Shown: positions 1-9,853, counted from the stretch's first letter. The stretch is 64,000 bases of DNA from Halomicroarcula saliterrae (GCF_031624395.1 NZ_JAMQON010000001.1:744001-808000); one strand, 5' to 3'. Notes: generated by a model from the sequence alone, not told the origin. Translations and numbers: made by a program.

Positions 1-2
1 CG

Positions 3-692
3 AACTACAACTCGCCGAACGTCGGCCAGGCGATGGTCCGCGTCTTCGAGCACTACGGCTACGAAGTGGTCGCGCCCGAACAGAAGTGCTCCGGGACCCC
101 GATGTTCGCCAACGGCATGCTGAAAGACGCGCGCCGCCACGCCGAGGTCAACGTCTCCTCCATGTCCGACCTCGTCGACCAGGGGTACGACGCCATCGCG
201 TCCTGTACCTCCTGTTCGATGGCGCTGCGCCAGGAGTACCCCGAGCTGTTCGACATCGAGGGCATCGAGAAGGTCGCCTCGAACACCTTCGAGTCGCTGG
301 AGTATCTCCGCATCCACGAGGACATTCAGGAGGACATTCAGGAGACCGACGTCAGCGGCGAGCTGGCCGAGGAGTTCGCCTACCACGCGCCGTGTCACGC
401 CCGCAACCAGGGGCTGGAACGGCAGTCCGTCGAGCTGTTCCGTGACCTCGACGGCGTCGGCATCGAGGACGTGGGCGAATCCTGTTCCGGCATCTCGGGA
501 ACCTACGGCTGGAAAGAGGAGAAATACGAGAAGTCCATGGAGATCGGCGAGGAGATGTTCGAGCACATGGAACACGCCGAGGGCGACGTCGGCATGACCG
601 AGTGTCCCACCTGTGCGAGCCAGATGGAACACGGCACCGGCTACGAGATTCGCCACCCGCTCGAACTGCTCGAAGCCGCGCTCGTGAAGTAA
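3..692 (+). CDS. glpC: Anaerobic glycerol-3-phosphate dehydrogenase subunit C, 3' part
   Basis: The reading frame is open from the left edge, so this is the C-terminal ~229 residues of a longer protein. GlpC is the iron-sulfur/membrane-anchoring subunit that passes electrons from GlpA to the quinone pool during glycerol catabolism. Two cysteine-rich CCG-type repeats are visible: KCSGTP followed by SCTSC, and PCHARNQGL with SCSGISGTYG followed by CPTC. Spacing and flanking residues match bacterial GlpC closely. In both repeats the usual CCG reads CSG. glpA and glpB would lie to the left, outside the window. Confidence 0.9.
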   Translation, partial: NYNSPNVGQAMVRVFEHYGYEVVAPEQKCSGTPMFANGMLKDARRHAEVNVSSMSDLVDQGYDAIASCTSCSMALRQEYPELFDIEGIEKVASNTFESLEYLRIHEDIQEDIQETDVSGELAEEFAYHAPCHARNQGLERQSVELFRDLDGVGIEDVGESCSGISGTYGWKEEKYEKSMEIGEEMFEHMEHAEGDVGMTECPTCASQMEHGTGYEIRHPLELLEAALVK

Positions 693-739
693 CTCGCGGT
701 CGCTTCTTTCTCTCGAACACGTTCGATTCCACGCCGCGA

Positions 740-1381
740 CTACGACTCGGTGCGCTCGCCGGTCCACGCCGAGGCGTCGCCTGATACTGTAAGCCGCTGC
801 CTCTCGTCGATAGTCAGCGTGAGCGTCAGCGTCGCAGTCCGCGAGCCGCCGGGCAACTCGACGTTGTCCTGGTGGTTGTATCGTCCCTGCGGGAGACAGG
901 CGGACGCTTCGGCAGCGGTGTATATGTCGTAGGCCTCGCGCAGTTCGTCTCCGGGAGCGAGCGCCCGGTATTCGAGCGAGCTCTGGACGCCGTCGATGCC
1001 GTCCTCGGGGTAGCGCCAGCAGTCGTTCGACGACTGGACCGGGTCACTGCGCAACACGCCGCGACCGTCGGGGTCGAGAACGAGGGGGTCGGCCCTGGCC
1101 AGGTCCTCGTCGGGCCCGCTGTCCGAAAAAAGCAGCGTCGGCCCGAAGCCGGGCCTGACCGTCCCGGTGCCGTCGTTCGAGAGCGTCGCCGCCACCCGGG
1201 CCGGCGCGTCGGCCGCGGACTGCCGGACGACCTCGGCTGTGAGTTTCAGGGAGGCGGGCTGGGCTGTCGTCTCTGTGGGCGATTGCTGGGGCGTCCGCCG
1301 GCTGGTGGATAGACAGCCCGCGGTGGTCCCACTCAGTACGACACCGGCCGACTGCAGAAGTGACCGCCGAGAACGTCGCAT
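740..1381 (-). CDS. Tat-type lipoprotein of unknown function
   Basis: Protein of 213 residues. It starts MRRSRRSLLQSAG and runs into a hydrophobic stretch ending TAGC, which reads as a twin-arginine signal plus lipobox, so the mature protein is probably anchored outside the membrane by its cysteine. I prefer this ATG over an in-frame start 22 codons upstream because it puts the twin arginines at the N terminus. The rest looks like a beta-rich extracellular domain. No family recognised. It faces glpC tail to tail. Confidence 0.65.
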   Translation of the reverse strand: MRRSRRSLLQSAGVVLSGTTAGCLSTSRRTPQQSPTETTAQPASLKLTAEVVRQSAADAPARVAATLSNDGTGTVRPGFGPTLLFSDSGPDEDLARADPLVLDPDGRGVLRSDPVQSSNDCWRYPEDGIDGVQSSLEYRALAPGDELREAYDIYTAAEASACLPQGRYNHQDNVELPGGSRTATLTLTLTIDERQRLTVSGDASAWTGERTES

Positions 1382-1498
1382 ACGCTGTCGGGTCGCGGGG
1401 ACGGTAAATGCTTTCTCCGTCCGCTGTTCGAACTGAACGCGACCCACGTTCTAGAGAGACAGCGAAAACAGGGGAGAACACACGGACGCAGTCGGCGG

Positions 1499-1951
1499 CT
1501 ACTCGTCGCCGCGGACGAACGTCACCGGACACGGCGCCGACAGCATCACTTCCTGGGCCACCGAGCCGAAGACGGCCTTGCCGGTCGGCGAGCGCTTGCG
1601 GCCGCCGACGACGACGAGGTCCGCTTGGGTCATGCCGGCCAGAGCCACGATTTCGCTCCCGTGGTCCCCGACTGCCCCGCGGACGCTGGTCTCGATATCG
1701 GCTTCGTCGAGCAGTTTCCGGAGCTCTCGGACTGTGGTGTGTCGGTCGGCGACCTCGTTGGGGTCGGCCTCGGCGACGGCCGAGAACTCCAGTCGGTCGA
1801 CGACCGTCTCGTACTCGTCGTCGGTGAACACGTGGGCGACGACCACGTTGGCCCCGGCGGGCCCGGCGATATCTGCGACTGTGCTGGCCAGTTCGTCGAC
1901 GCGGGTCGCGTCGTTCGGACCGACGGCGAGGAGAACGGTTTCGAGTGCCAT
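1499..1951 (-). CDS. Universal stress protein, UspA family
   Basis: Protein of 150 residues, the usual size for a single UspA domain. The C-terminal ATP-binding signature is present (GGRKRSPTGKAVFGS, then the usual SAPCPVTFVR strand), so this is the nucleotide-binding type. The promoter on the minus strand has a TTTAGG-type TATA element near 1975-1980 and a perfect 14-bp palindrome just upstream of it (1993-2006). That palindrome recurs at sugar genes in this window, so the gene may be controlled by carbon source. Specific role unknown. Confidence 0.9.
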   Translation of the reverse strand: MALETVLLAVGPNDATRVDELASTVADIAGPAGANVVVAHVFTDDEYETVVDRLEFSAVAEADPNEVADRHTTVRELRKLLDEADIETSVRGAVGDHGSEIVALAGMTQADLVVVGGRKRSPTGKAVFGSVAQEVMLSAPCPVTFVRGDE

Positions 1952-1992
1952 ACCACCTATGTCACCTACCGGAGCCTAAATCCTTCGATAGA

Positions 1993-2006
1993 ACAACAGC
2001 TGTTGT
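1993..2006. promoter_or_regulatory. ACAAC-box palindrome upstream of uspA
   Basis: Perfect palindrome ACAACAGCTGTTGT. It lies about 12 bp upstream of the TATA-like element of the leftward uspA gene, a position typical of an archaeal activator site. It is the best copy of a motif found at several sugar-gene promoters here. Confidence 0.6.
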
Positions 2007-2025
2007 AAATGAACTACGCAGGCGG

Positions 2026-4722
2026 TTACCCGGTGTTCTTCATCCCGGCGGCGATGCCCTGCACCGTCAGCCGGAGGGTCCGCTTCTCGGTCTCCGTGAG
2101 GTGGGACTGTGCGAGCAGTCGGACCTGCAGGAGGTTGAGCGGGTCGACGTACGGGTTGCGCCGTTCGAGGTTCTCTTCGAGCCAGTCGCGAGAGAGCAGC
2201 CCCTCGCGCTCCGTGATCTGCAACACGAGGTCGACGGTCTCCTCGTACTCGCTCTTGAGCCGCGGGAAGATGCGTTCGCGGAGGTCCTCGTCGGCGAGGT
2301 CGGCGTACTCTTCGGCGATGTCGAAGTCGGTGCGGGCCAGCGCCAGCGACGCGTTGTCGATTTTCGTCCGGAAGAAGGGCCACTCGTCGTACATCTCCTG
2401 GAGCGTCTCGATGTCGCCGCCGTCGTCCAGATAGGCGTTCAGCCCCGTCGCGATGGAGTACCAGCCGGGGATGATACAGCGGGCCTGCGTCCACGAGAAC
2501 ACCCACGGGATGGCCCGCAGGTCGTCGACGCTGCGGTCCTCGCTGCGGGAGGCCGGACGCGAGCCCATGTTGAGGTTCTCGATGACGGTGATGGGCGTGG
2601 CCTGCTCGAAGTAGTCGACGAAGCCGTCCGTGCCGAGGAGGTCCTGATACTCCTCGCGGGCGGCGGGGGCGGCCGTCTCCATCGCGTCGCGCCACTCGTC
2701 GGGAATCTCCTCGACGGGCTCGTCCATGGCGTTGTGCCGGGCCCGGACCTGCGCGTTCAGCATCTGTTCTAAGTTGCGCTCGGCGATGTCGTGGTTGGCG
2801 TACTTCTCGGCGATGGCCTCGCCCTGTTCGGTGAACTTGATCTGACCGGTGACGGTCTCGTTGGGGAGGGCCAGCATCGCGTCGTTCATCGGGCCGCCAC
2901 CGCGGGAGATAGAGCCGCCGCGGCCGTGGAACAGGCGCATCTCCACGTCGAAGTCGCTGGTGATGTCGGCCAGGCGCTTCTGGTTGTTGTACAGCGACCA
3001 GTTCGCGGCCAGGAACCCGTTTTCCTTGTTGGAGTCGGAGTAGCCGAGCATTATCTCCTGGACGCCGTTGCGGGCTTCCAGGGCCATCTCGTAGGCGTCG
3101 TTCTCGAAGAGGGTCCCCATGATGCGTCGGGCGCCCGAGAGCGCGTACTCGGACTCCAGCAGCGGGACGATGTCCAGCCCGCAGTAGCCCGGCAGGTCGA
3201 CGATGCCGACCTGATCGGCGAGCAAGAGCACTTCGAGCACGTGGCTCGGCTCTTCACACCAGCTGATGGCGTAGGTGTCGATGGCGTCGACGCCGAACTC
3301 GTTTTGCCAGTCGGCGGTCTTGCGGAACCGCCGGAGGACGCGGGTCGCGTCGTCCGAGAGGCCCGTCGTGTCCTCCATGTCGATGACGGGGCCGTCCTGC
3401 GTGATGGCCTCGGTGAGGAACTCGACCCGTTCCGCTTCGTCCATCCCGGCGTAGTCGATGCCCTGTCGCTCGACGGCCTCGGCGATGGCGTCGGTGTGCA
3501 TCTTGCGGTGGTCCCGCAGGTCTAGACTCGCCAGCGCGAAGCCGAAGGTGTCGACCTTCCGGACGAGCGGGTCCACGTGGGACTCGGCGACGACCTCGGC
3601 GTTGTTGTCCCGGAGGCTCTCGGCGATGGAGCGCAGGTCCTTGATGAGGTCGTCCGAACTGTCGTAGCCGCCCTGTCGCACGTCGCTGACCCGGAGGACG
3701 GACTCGCGCATCAGCTTGAGCTTCTGGCGGTAGGGCTCGTCGGGGTAGCGCTCCTCGGCCTCGCTGGCGACGCCGGGGAGACGTGTCTTGTGCTCCGAGA
3801 GGCGCTCGTCGAACGTGTCGTCGGTCGTGATGTTCGAGGCGTCCTGTGAGAGCACGCCGGAGAGCTCCTTGAGCTTGTTGCGGTACAGTGGGAGGATGGT
3901 GTCGCGCTGGCGCTCCAGGGTCTCCTCGGTCACCTCGGGGGTGACGAAGGGGTTGCCGTCGCGGTCCGAGCCAGCCCACGAGCGGAATTCGTAGAGCTTC
4001 GGCACGTCGATGTCCTCGTCGTAGCGCTCGTCGATGGCGTGTTCGAGCTCGTCGTACACCTCGTCGATGACCTCGAAGAGGACGTTCTCCAGATACCACT
4101 GGACGTTCAGGGCCTCGTCGGTGACCTCGGGGCGTCGGTCCCGCACCTGCGGGGTCTGCCAGAGGCTCGTGACCTCCGCGGCCAGGTCGCGCTCGACGCG
4201 TTCCTCCTCTCGGTCGGTGAGTCGGACCTCGTCGAGCGTCTCCAGGTCCTGTGCGACCGAGCGGAGCTTCGCTTTCACCGTCTTTCGCCGAGCTTCGGTC
4301 GGGTGTGCGGTGAAGGTCGGCTGGATGAGCACGTCGCCGAGCACCTGTTCGACCTCCTCGGGGCCGGCGTCGCGCTCGTCGAGCTGCTGGACGGCCTCCT
4401 CGACGCTGTCGGCGAGGATGCCCTCCTGGCTCCCCTCGCGGGTCTCCCGGACCCGTTCGCGCTCCTCGGCGAGGTTGATGAGCTCGAAGTAGGTGGTGAA
4501 AGCTCGCGCGACGATGTCCTGCATCTCGGGGTTGAGCCGGTCGAGAGTGCGACCGACCTCGGCACGGGTTTCGGCGTCACCCCGCCGGTATTCGATAGAG
4601 GACTTGCGCGTTCGCTCAACGATTTCGAACGCTTCGGTCGAAGATTGCGCTTCGAGAACGTCGCCCAAGAGCTCACCAAGCTCCCGCACGTCTTGGTTTA
4701 TCTCTCTGGCGTGCAAAGTCAT
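2026..4722 (-). CDS. ppc: Phosphoenolpyruvate carboxylase
   Basis: Protein of 898 residues, the normal length for bacterial-type PEPC. It fixes bicarbonate onto phosphoenolpyruvate to give oxaloacetate, refilling the TCA cycle. Diagnostic motifs are TAHPTEARRKTVK (catalytic histidine, about residue 140), FHGRGGSISRGGGP (mobile active-site loop region) and the C-terminal MKNTG, equivalent to the family's conserved NTG end. A TATA-like TTTTAGG lies about 25-30 nt before the ATG, so the mRNA is probably leaderless. No operon partner is evident; uspA follows 74 bp downstream. Confidence 0.96.
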   Translation of the reverse strand: MTLHAREINQDVRELGELLGDVLEAQSSTEAFEIVERTRKSSIEYRRGDAETRAEVGRTLDRLNPEMQDIVARAFTTYFELINLAEERERVRETREGSQEGILADSVEEAVQQLDERDAGPEEVEQVLGDVLIQPTFTAHPTEARRKTVKAKLRSVAQDLETLDEVRLTDREEERVERDLAAEVTSLWQTPQVRDRRPEVTDEALNVQWYLENVLFEVIDEVYDELEHAIDERYDEDIDVPKLYEFRSWAGSDRDGNPFVTPEVTEETLERQRDTILPLYRNKLKELSGVLSQDASNITTDDTFDERLSEHKTRLPGVASEAEERYPDEPYRQKLKLMRESVLRVSDVRQGGYDSSDDLIKDLRSIAESLRDNNAEVVAESHVDPLVRKVDTFGFALASLDLRDHRKMHTDAIAEAVERQGIDYAGMDEAERVEFLTEAITQDGPVIDMEDTTGLSDDATRVLRRFRKTADWQNEFGVDAIDTYAISWCEEPSHVLEVLLLADQVGIVDLPGYCGLDIVPLLESEYALSGARRIMGTLFENDAYEMALEARNGVQEIMLGYSDSNKENGFLAANWSLYNNQKRLADITSDFDVEMRLFHGRGGSISRGGGPMNDAMLALPNETVTGQIKFTEQGEAIAEKYANHDIAERNLEQMLNAQVRARHNAMDEPVEEIPDEWRDAMETAAPAAREEYQDLLGTDGFVDYFEQATPITVIENLNMGSRPASRSEDRSVDDLRAIPWVFSWTQARCIIPGWYSIATGLNAYLDDGGDIETLQEMYDEWPFFRTKIDNASLALARTDFDIAEEYADLADEDLRERIFPRLKSEYEETVDLVLQITEREGLLSRDWLEENLERRNPYVDPLNLLQVRLLAQSHLTETEKRTLRLTVQGIAAGMKNTG

Positions 4723-4934
4723 ACCAGTCTCTCCAAATCCGAAGCCTAAAACATTATTGAATCAGGGAGGTGTGGCGCCCCCGTCCCCTGTGGTCGTTCA
4801 TGATAGAACCCCTTTCTGAACGTGTCGAGCTGTTGGAATCATCGGCCGGTCGTGACCGTGTGACAGAGTCGCTCGGACGGCTCGCGAGCGCGCTTCGACC
4901 CACATTGAAACGGCGGGGCGCCGTAGTCGGACCT

Positions 4935-5735
4935 ATGCCCGACGCGTACCACGACGGCGTCCGCCTGTCCTACGAGGTATCGGGGCCAAGCGACGCCGAG
5001 ACCGTCGTCTTCGTCGAGGGACTGGGCTACGGCCGATGGATGTGGCGCTGGCAGCGCTCCGCACTGGCCGACTACGAGACGATTCTGTGGGACAACCGCG
5101 GGACCGGTGACTCCGACGAACCAGCGGGCCCCTACACTGTCCCGGCGATGGCGGACGACCTCGCGGCCGTGCTCGACGACGCCGGGGTGGACACCGCCCA
5201 CGTCGTCGGGGCCAGCATGGGCGGGATGATAGCCCAGCAGTTCGCAGTGGACCACGAGCGGGCCGATTCGCTGACGCTCCTCTGTACCACGCCGGGCGGC
5301 CCCGACGCGGTCCCGACGCCGGAGGCGACTCTCGACCGCATCTTCGACGTGCCCGAAGCGTACGACGAGCGCGAGCGACGCCGCTACAAGATGGAGCCGG
5401 CGATGACCGACGCGTTCCGGAGCGACCACGAGGAGCTCATCGAGCGTATCGTCGACTGGCGCCTCGATAGCGACGCCAGCGAGCAGGCCCTCGCCTGGCA
5501 GGCCGCCGCGGTCGACGCGTTCGACGTCCACGACCGCATCGACGAGATTCGGGTGCCCACACTGGTAGTACACGGCACCGCGGACCGGGTCGTCCCCGTC
5601 GAGAACGGCCGGTTGCTCGCCGACGAACTCCCGGACGCCGAGTACCACGAACTCGACGGCGCACCACACCTCCTGTTCATCGAGCGGGCCGACGCGGTCA
5701 ACGAGTACCTCCGGGGGTTCCTGACCGATGTCTGA
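4935..5735 (+). CDS. Alpha/beta-fold hydrolase
   Basis: Protein of 266 residues with the alpha/beta hydrolase pattern: oxyanion-side strand with DNRGTGDSD, nucleophile elbow GASMGG (GxSxG), acid in the HGTADRVVP strand, and catalytic histidine in GAPHLLFIE. I use the ATG at 4935 (MPDAYHDGVRLSYEV), which begins at the expected first strand; upstream in-frame starts add about 55 residues without family character. The last codons overlap the downstream acyl-CoA ligase by 8 bp, so the two are translated together. Substrate unknown; an ester or thioester linked to the acyl-CoA ligase is plausible. Confidence 0.85.
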   Translation: MPDAYHDGVRLSYEVSGPSDAETVVFVEGLGYGRWMWRWQRSALADYETILWDNRGTGDSDEPAGPYTVPAMADDLAAVLDDAGVDTAHVVGASMGGMIAQQFAVDHERADSLTLLCTTPGGPDAVPTPEATLDRIFDVPEAYDERERRRYKMEPAMTDAFRSDHEELIERIVDWRLDSDASEQALAWQAAAVDAFDVHDRIDEIRVPTLVVHGTADRVVPVENGRLLADELPDAEYHELDGAPHLLFIERADAVNEYLRGFLTDV

Positions 5736-7287
5736 GTTCGTGTCGGGCCCGCAGGCGTGGGTGGGCGCGTGGAGCGAGAAACGGGCCGAGCTATCGCCCG
5801 ACCGCGTGGGGCTGGTCGACGCGTCGACGGGTCGCCGGTTCAGCTACGCCGACCTCGACGAGCGGGCGAACCGGACGGCTCGACTGCTCCGCGCCCGCGG
5901 CGTCGACCGCGAGGACCGGGTGGCCGTCGTCTCGCGGACCCGCCCCGAAGTCGTCGACCTCTTCCTCGCGACGGCCAAGACCGGCAGCGTCCTCGCTCCG
6001 CTGTCCCACCGGCTGGCCCCGCCGGAACTGGCCGCCCTGCTCGGACGGGTCGACCCGGCGCTGCTGGTGGTCGAGGCCCCGTTTCTCGAAGGGACGCGGA
6101 CGGCGCTCGACGAGGCCGAGGGCGTCGAGACGACGGTCGTCGCGGTCGAGGCGGCGGACGACGAGGCGTCGCCGGCCGCAGACACACCGACCTACGTGGA
6201 GACGGTGCCCACCGACGACGGTCCTGTCGAGACGCCCCCGCTCTCGCCCGACGACACTCACCTCCTCCTGCACACCGGCGGGTCGACCGGGACGCCCAAG
6301 GAGACGGTCATCAGCCACCGTGCGGTCGTCTGGAACTCGCTGAACACCATCGCCTCGTGGGGGCTTCGACCCGACGACGTGACGCCGCTTACCTTCCCCA
6401 CCTTCCACACCGGCGGGTGGAACGTCGTTACGGTCCCCGTCTGGCACATTGGCGGCACCGTGGTCATCGCCCGGGAGTTCGACCCGGGGCAACTACTGGC
6501 GACGGTCGAGCGCGAGGGGGCGTCCGTGCTCGTGGCGGTGCCGGCCGTCCTCCGGATGCTGACCGACCACGACGACTGGGCCGAGACGGACCTCTCGACG
6601 CTCCGCGTCGTCAAATCCGGCGGCGGCCCCTGTCGCGACGCCGTCATGGCGGCGTGGTGGGACCGCGGCGTCGACCTCTCCCAGGGGTACGGCCTCACCG
6701 AGTGCGGGCCGAACAACTTCGCGATGCCGGACGGGTGGCCCCGCGAGAAGGCCGCGACGGTGGGCAAGCCCGCGATGCACGTCGACGCTCGCGTCGTGGC
6801 GGACGGCGAGCCGGTCGAGCCGGGGGCCGTCGGCGAACTCCAGCTCCGCTCGCCCCACGCCGCGGCCGGCTACCTCGACGACGCGGCCGAGAGCGAGGCC
6901 GCGTTCGGGTCGGGCTGGGTCGCGACGGGCGACCTCGCCAGCGTCGACGCGGACGGCTACTACACCATCGAAGGGCGGAAGAAGGACATGTTCGTCAGCG
7001 GGGGCGAGAACGTCTATCCGTCGGAGGTCGAAGCGGTCCTGGCCGAACACGACGCTGTCGACGAGGTAGTCGTCGTCCCCGTGCCGGACGACCAGTGGGG
7101 CGAGGTCGGCAAAGCGGTCCTCGAAGGCGACGAGTCGCTGACGCTCGCGGACGTCGAGTCGTTCTGTGACGGCCGGCTCGCCCCCTACAAGGTCCCGAAA
7201 CACATCGCGTTCGTCGAGTCGATGCCGACGAGCGGCCCGGAGAAGATCGACCGACAGGCGGTCGCCGACCGGTTCGGCGAGCGTTAA
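5728..7287 (+). CDS. Acyl-CoA synthetase / AMP-dependent ligase
   Basis: Protein of 519 residues of the ANL superfamily, which activates a carboxylic acid to the acyl-adenylate and then the CoA thioester. Motifs in order are the phosphate-binding loop HTGGSTGTPKE, the adenine-binding YGLTECGPNN, TGDLASVDADGYYTIEGRKKDM, and a C-terminal lysine near KIDRQ. It overlaps the hydrolase upstream and ends convergently with the GH13 gene, the two stop codons overlapping. Medium- or long-chain fatty acid is the likely substrate class, but sequence alone does not fix it. Confidence 0.88.
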   Translation: MSEFVSGPQAWVGAWSEKRAELSPDRVGLVDASTGRRFSYADLDERANRTARLLRARGVDREDRVAVVSRTRPEVVDLFLATAKTGSVLAPLSHRLAPPELAALLGRVDPALLVVEAPFLEGTRTALDEAEGVETTVVAVEAADDEASPAADTPTYVETVPTDDGPVETPPLSPDDTHLLLHTGGSTGTPKETVISHRAVVWNSLNTIASWGLRPDDVTPLTFPTFHTGGWNVVTVPVWHIGGTVVIAREFDPGQLLATVEREGASVLVAVPAVLRMLTDHDDWAETDLSTLRVVKSGGGPCRDAVMAAWWDRGVDLSQGYGLTECGPNNFAMPDGWPREKAATVGKPAMHVDARVVADGEPVEPGAVGELQLRSPHAAAGYLDDAAESEAAFGSGWVATGDLASVDADGYYTIEGRKKDMFVSGGENVYPSEVEAVLAEHDAVDEVVVVPVPDDQWGEVGKAVLEGDESLTLADVESFCDGRLAPYKVPKHIAFVESMPTSGPEKIDRQAVADRFGER

Positions 7288-9665
7288 TCCAGCGACCGGA
7301 CGAACAGCGCGACGTCGCTGTCGGCCAGTTCGAGCGGTTCGTCGGCGGCCGCTACACCGAGGCCCGGCGAGGCGAGCGCGAGTTCCCAGCCCCCGGAGTC
7401 GACGCCGGCGAGGTCGGTCGGTACCACCGTCTCGGCGACGCCCTCCATCACCGCGACGAACAGCAGCTCCTCGCCGCCGTCGGGTGCGCTGCGGTGGCCG
7501 TAGTAGAGGACGGTGCCGTCAGTCGGATAGGCGTAGTCGAGCACGTCGTCCGCGCCGAGGTCGCCGGCGACCCAGTCGTGGTCGTGACGGAACTCCCGCA
7601 CGGCGAGGTCGAAGGCGGTCCGCTCGTCGCCTTGCTCGTCGTGCCAGTGGGCGAGGTTCGCGAAGTCGGCCACGTCGCGCATCCAGTCCCGGCCGAGCTG
7701 TTCCAGCTCGTCGACGGTGAAATCGTCGCCGATTGGGGTGCCCATCGTGTTCAGCAGCGTCGCGATGTCGGCCTTCTCGTAGTCGGTCATCTCGACGGCG
7801 TCGGCGAGCAGCCCGAGGAACTCGCTCATCTCGTCGCGGCTGTCGAACCCCCACTCCCCGAGCCGCTGGAAGTGGGCGTCGTCGTCGAACTGCTCGGGCC
7901 GAACCTGCCACTGGGGGAAGTTCTCCTCCTCGGCGAGCACCTTCAGGTTCCAGACGGCGTCCGTGTCCCGGACGAACCCCCACGGCGCCCGCATGTTGGC
8001 GTGGGTGAAGTCCATCGGACAGCCCGGCATGAACGCGTGAAAGAGGACGGTCGAGGCGGGGTTGTTGTACGCCCGGTCGAGCTTCTCGGGCTCGCTGTCG
8101 CCCAGATAGCGGTTTATCTGGGGCTGGCTGAAGGGCGGTTCCGGCTCCAGCTGGGTCCCCCGGCGGATGGTGTCGTGGTTGGCCACGCCGGAAATCCAGT
8201 TCGCGCCCATGTCGGCCACCTCGCGCACACGCCACCACTTCGTCGCCCAGAACGTCTGCAGCGCGGGCGTGTTGTGCGCGAAGGTGACCGGCCCCCACTG
8301 GTAAGCGTGGGGGTGCTGGTCGATGAGCGTCCGATAGGTAGAGGCCAGTTCCCAGTCCGAGCGGGGCCACGGACGACCGTCCTCGAATATCATCCACGGC
8401 CGGTACTCGACGCCGGCCACCTCCTGTGTCACCCGGTCCATCTCGGCGAGGTACTCGTCGTCGTGCCACTCCGACTCGGCCTCGGGGTCCCAGTTCGTGA
8501 AGTCCTGGGCCCCGTCGACGCGGATACCGTCGGCGCCGAAATCCATCTTGCGCCGCTGGAGTTCGAGCAGCCCCGCCCGGACGACCGGCTGCGTGTAGTC
8601 GAGTTCCTGCCCGTACATCCCGGGGCCGGCGAGCCACGCCTCGTTCAGCAGCGGGAGCGCACCGTTGTCGGCGTGACCCAGCGCGATGTCGAAGACGACC
8701 TTCACGGGCTCGGGGAGCGTGTGCATGGTCGCGATGAAATCCACAAGCTCGTCGGGCCGTCGCGTCTCCAGAATCGCGGGGTTGACGGTCCCGAAACCGG
8801 AGATTACGATGTCGTACCCCCAGTTGACCATGTCCGGCCGGCCGACAGTCACCTGGAGGGAGTCATCGCCGACGGTCTGGGGGAGCCAGTAGCCCAGTTC
8901 GTCCTCGTTCTGTGTAATCGGTGCGAGGGGCATCAGCTGGACGGCGTCGTAGCCCGCGAAGTTCCGTTCGGCCGGTGTCAGGGTGTCGCCGTCGGCCTGT
9001 TTCTCACCGATGGTTTCGAACTGCCTCGTCAGCCCGGCCAGGGTGCCCGACTCGGTCGCAGTCCCGGGGTGGATCTCCAGCATGCTGGTCGCGGGCTCGA
9101 ACCGCGGGAGCCCGTCGTCCTCGCTGGCGTGCGGTTCGACGCCGTCCCGGCGGAGACGCTCGAAGTACTCTCGGTCCGCCCGCTCCGCGTCGAGGCGGGC
9201 CGTGTCGTACAGCTCCGGCGGCCCGTACGCACCGAAGGGGAGCGAATCGGCGAAGGGGTCCGTGACGGTCTCGCGTTCGCCGTCGCTCTCGTAGGTGAGT
9301 CGGTAGAGCGTGCCGAACTGGTCGCGCGTTCCGGGCCGTGGCCCCTCGACGGCGGCCCACGTGAACTCGCCCTCCCGCCGGGTCTCGACGACGTGGCGCT
9401 CGAACTCCACGGTCTGTTCGTCGGCGGTGAGGTCGACCCCGTCGGTGGCTGTCAACAGCTCCAGTCGGACCTCGGCCGGCCCCACGTCGTCGACGAGCTC
9501 GGGCGTCCAGAAGCCGAACGCCGCGTGCCCCTCCCGCCAGTGAGCGCCGAGGTTGGTGGTCAGTTCCTTCGCCGCCTCGAACCGGTCGTCGTGGGCGTCG
9601 AGTATCTCCCGCTGGCTCTCGACGAGCGCCTCGGTCTCCGCTGAAAGCGTTGTGTACGTGGACAT
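7284..9665 (-). CDS. gghA: GH13-like glycoside hydrolase, probable glucosylglycerol hydrolase
   Basis: Protein of 793 residues with an N-terminal beta-rich domain (to about 200), a degenerate (beta/alpha)8 barrel and a C-terminal beta domain. GH13-type catalytic elements are visible: GADGIRVDG (nucleophile Asp after R-x), MIFEDGRPW (candidate acid/base Glu) and SGVANHDT (transition-state His-Asp). Overall layout fits the family annotated as glucosylglycerol hydrolase, which splits the compatible solute glucosylglycerol, but substrate is inferred. The promoter carries a TTTATC TATA element (9714-9719) and an ACAAC box 18 bp upstream of it. It follows the dehydratase gene on the same strand after a 188-bp gap. 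Confidence 0.72.
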   Translation of the reverse strand: MSTYTTLSAETEALVESQREILDAHDDRFEAAKELTTNLGAHWREGHAAFGFWTPELVDDVGPAEVRLELLTATDGVDLTADEQTVEFERHVVETRREGEFTWAAVEGPRPGTRDQFGTLYRLTYESDGERETVTDPFADSLPFGAYGPPELYDTARLDAERADREYFERLRRDGVEPHASEDDGLPRFEPATSMLEIHPGTATESGTLAGLTRQFETIGEKQADGDTLTPAERNFAGYDAVQLMPLAPITQNEDELGYWLPQTVGDDSLQVTVGRPDMVNWGYDIVISGFGTVNPAILETRRPDELVDFIATMHTLPEPVKVVFDIALGHADNGALPLLNEAWLAGPGMYGQELDYTQPVVRAGLLELQRRKMDFGADGIRVDGAQDFTNWDPEAESEWHDDEYLAEMDRVTQEVAGVEYRPWMIFEDGRPWPRSDWELASTYRTLIDQHPHAYQWGPVTFAHNTPALQTFWATKWWRVREVADMGANWISGVANHDTIRRGTQLEPEPPFSQPQINRYLGDSEPEKLDRAYNNPASTVLFHAFMPGCPMDFTHANMRAPWGFVRDTDAVWNLKVLAEEENFPQWQVRPEQFDDDAHFQRLGEWGFDSRDEMSEFLGLLADAVEMTDYEKADIATLLNTMGTPIGDDFTVDELEQLGRDWMRDVADFANLAHWHDEQGDERTAFDLAVREFRHDHDWVAGDLGADDVLDYAYPTDGTVLYYGHRSAPDGGEELLFVAVMEGVAETVVPTDLAGVDSGGWELALASPGLGVAAADEPLELADSDVALFVRSLD

Positions 9666-9737
9666 GGTAAATCAGACCCCGGTATCGGTTGTCTCGTACC
9701 GTCGCGACACTGGGATAAAGAGCTTTCTCAAGAAGGT

Positions 9738-9751
9738 ACAACGGGTGTTAT
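9738..9751. promoter_or_regulatory. ACAAC-box upstream of the GH13 gene
   Basis: ACAACGGGTGTTAT matches the uspA palindrome at 11 of 14 positions. It sits about 18 bp upstream of the leftward TATA element at 9714-9719, the same architecture as the other copies. Confidence 0.45.
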
Positions 9752-9853
9752 TACTAATTCGGAAACAGTCGTCGACGCACCCGGACAGTGCCGGGGCTCT
9801 GTCCCGTACAGCGTGATAAAAGAAGCCTCGACCGGACGCGAGCGACCGTTCGT

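Noticed and set aside
4770-4934. N-terminal extension of the alpha/beta hydrolase
   Set aside because: The added residues lack family similarity and the inner ATG at 4935 aligns with the expected first strand.
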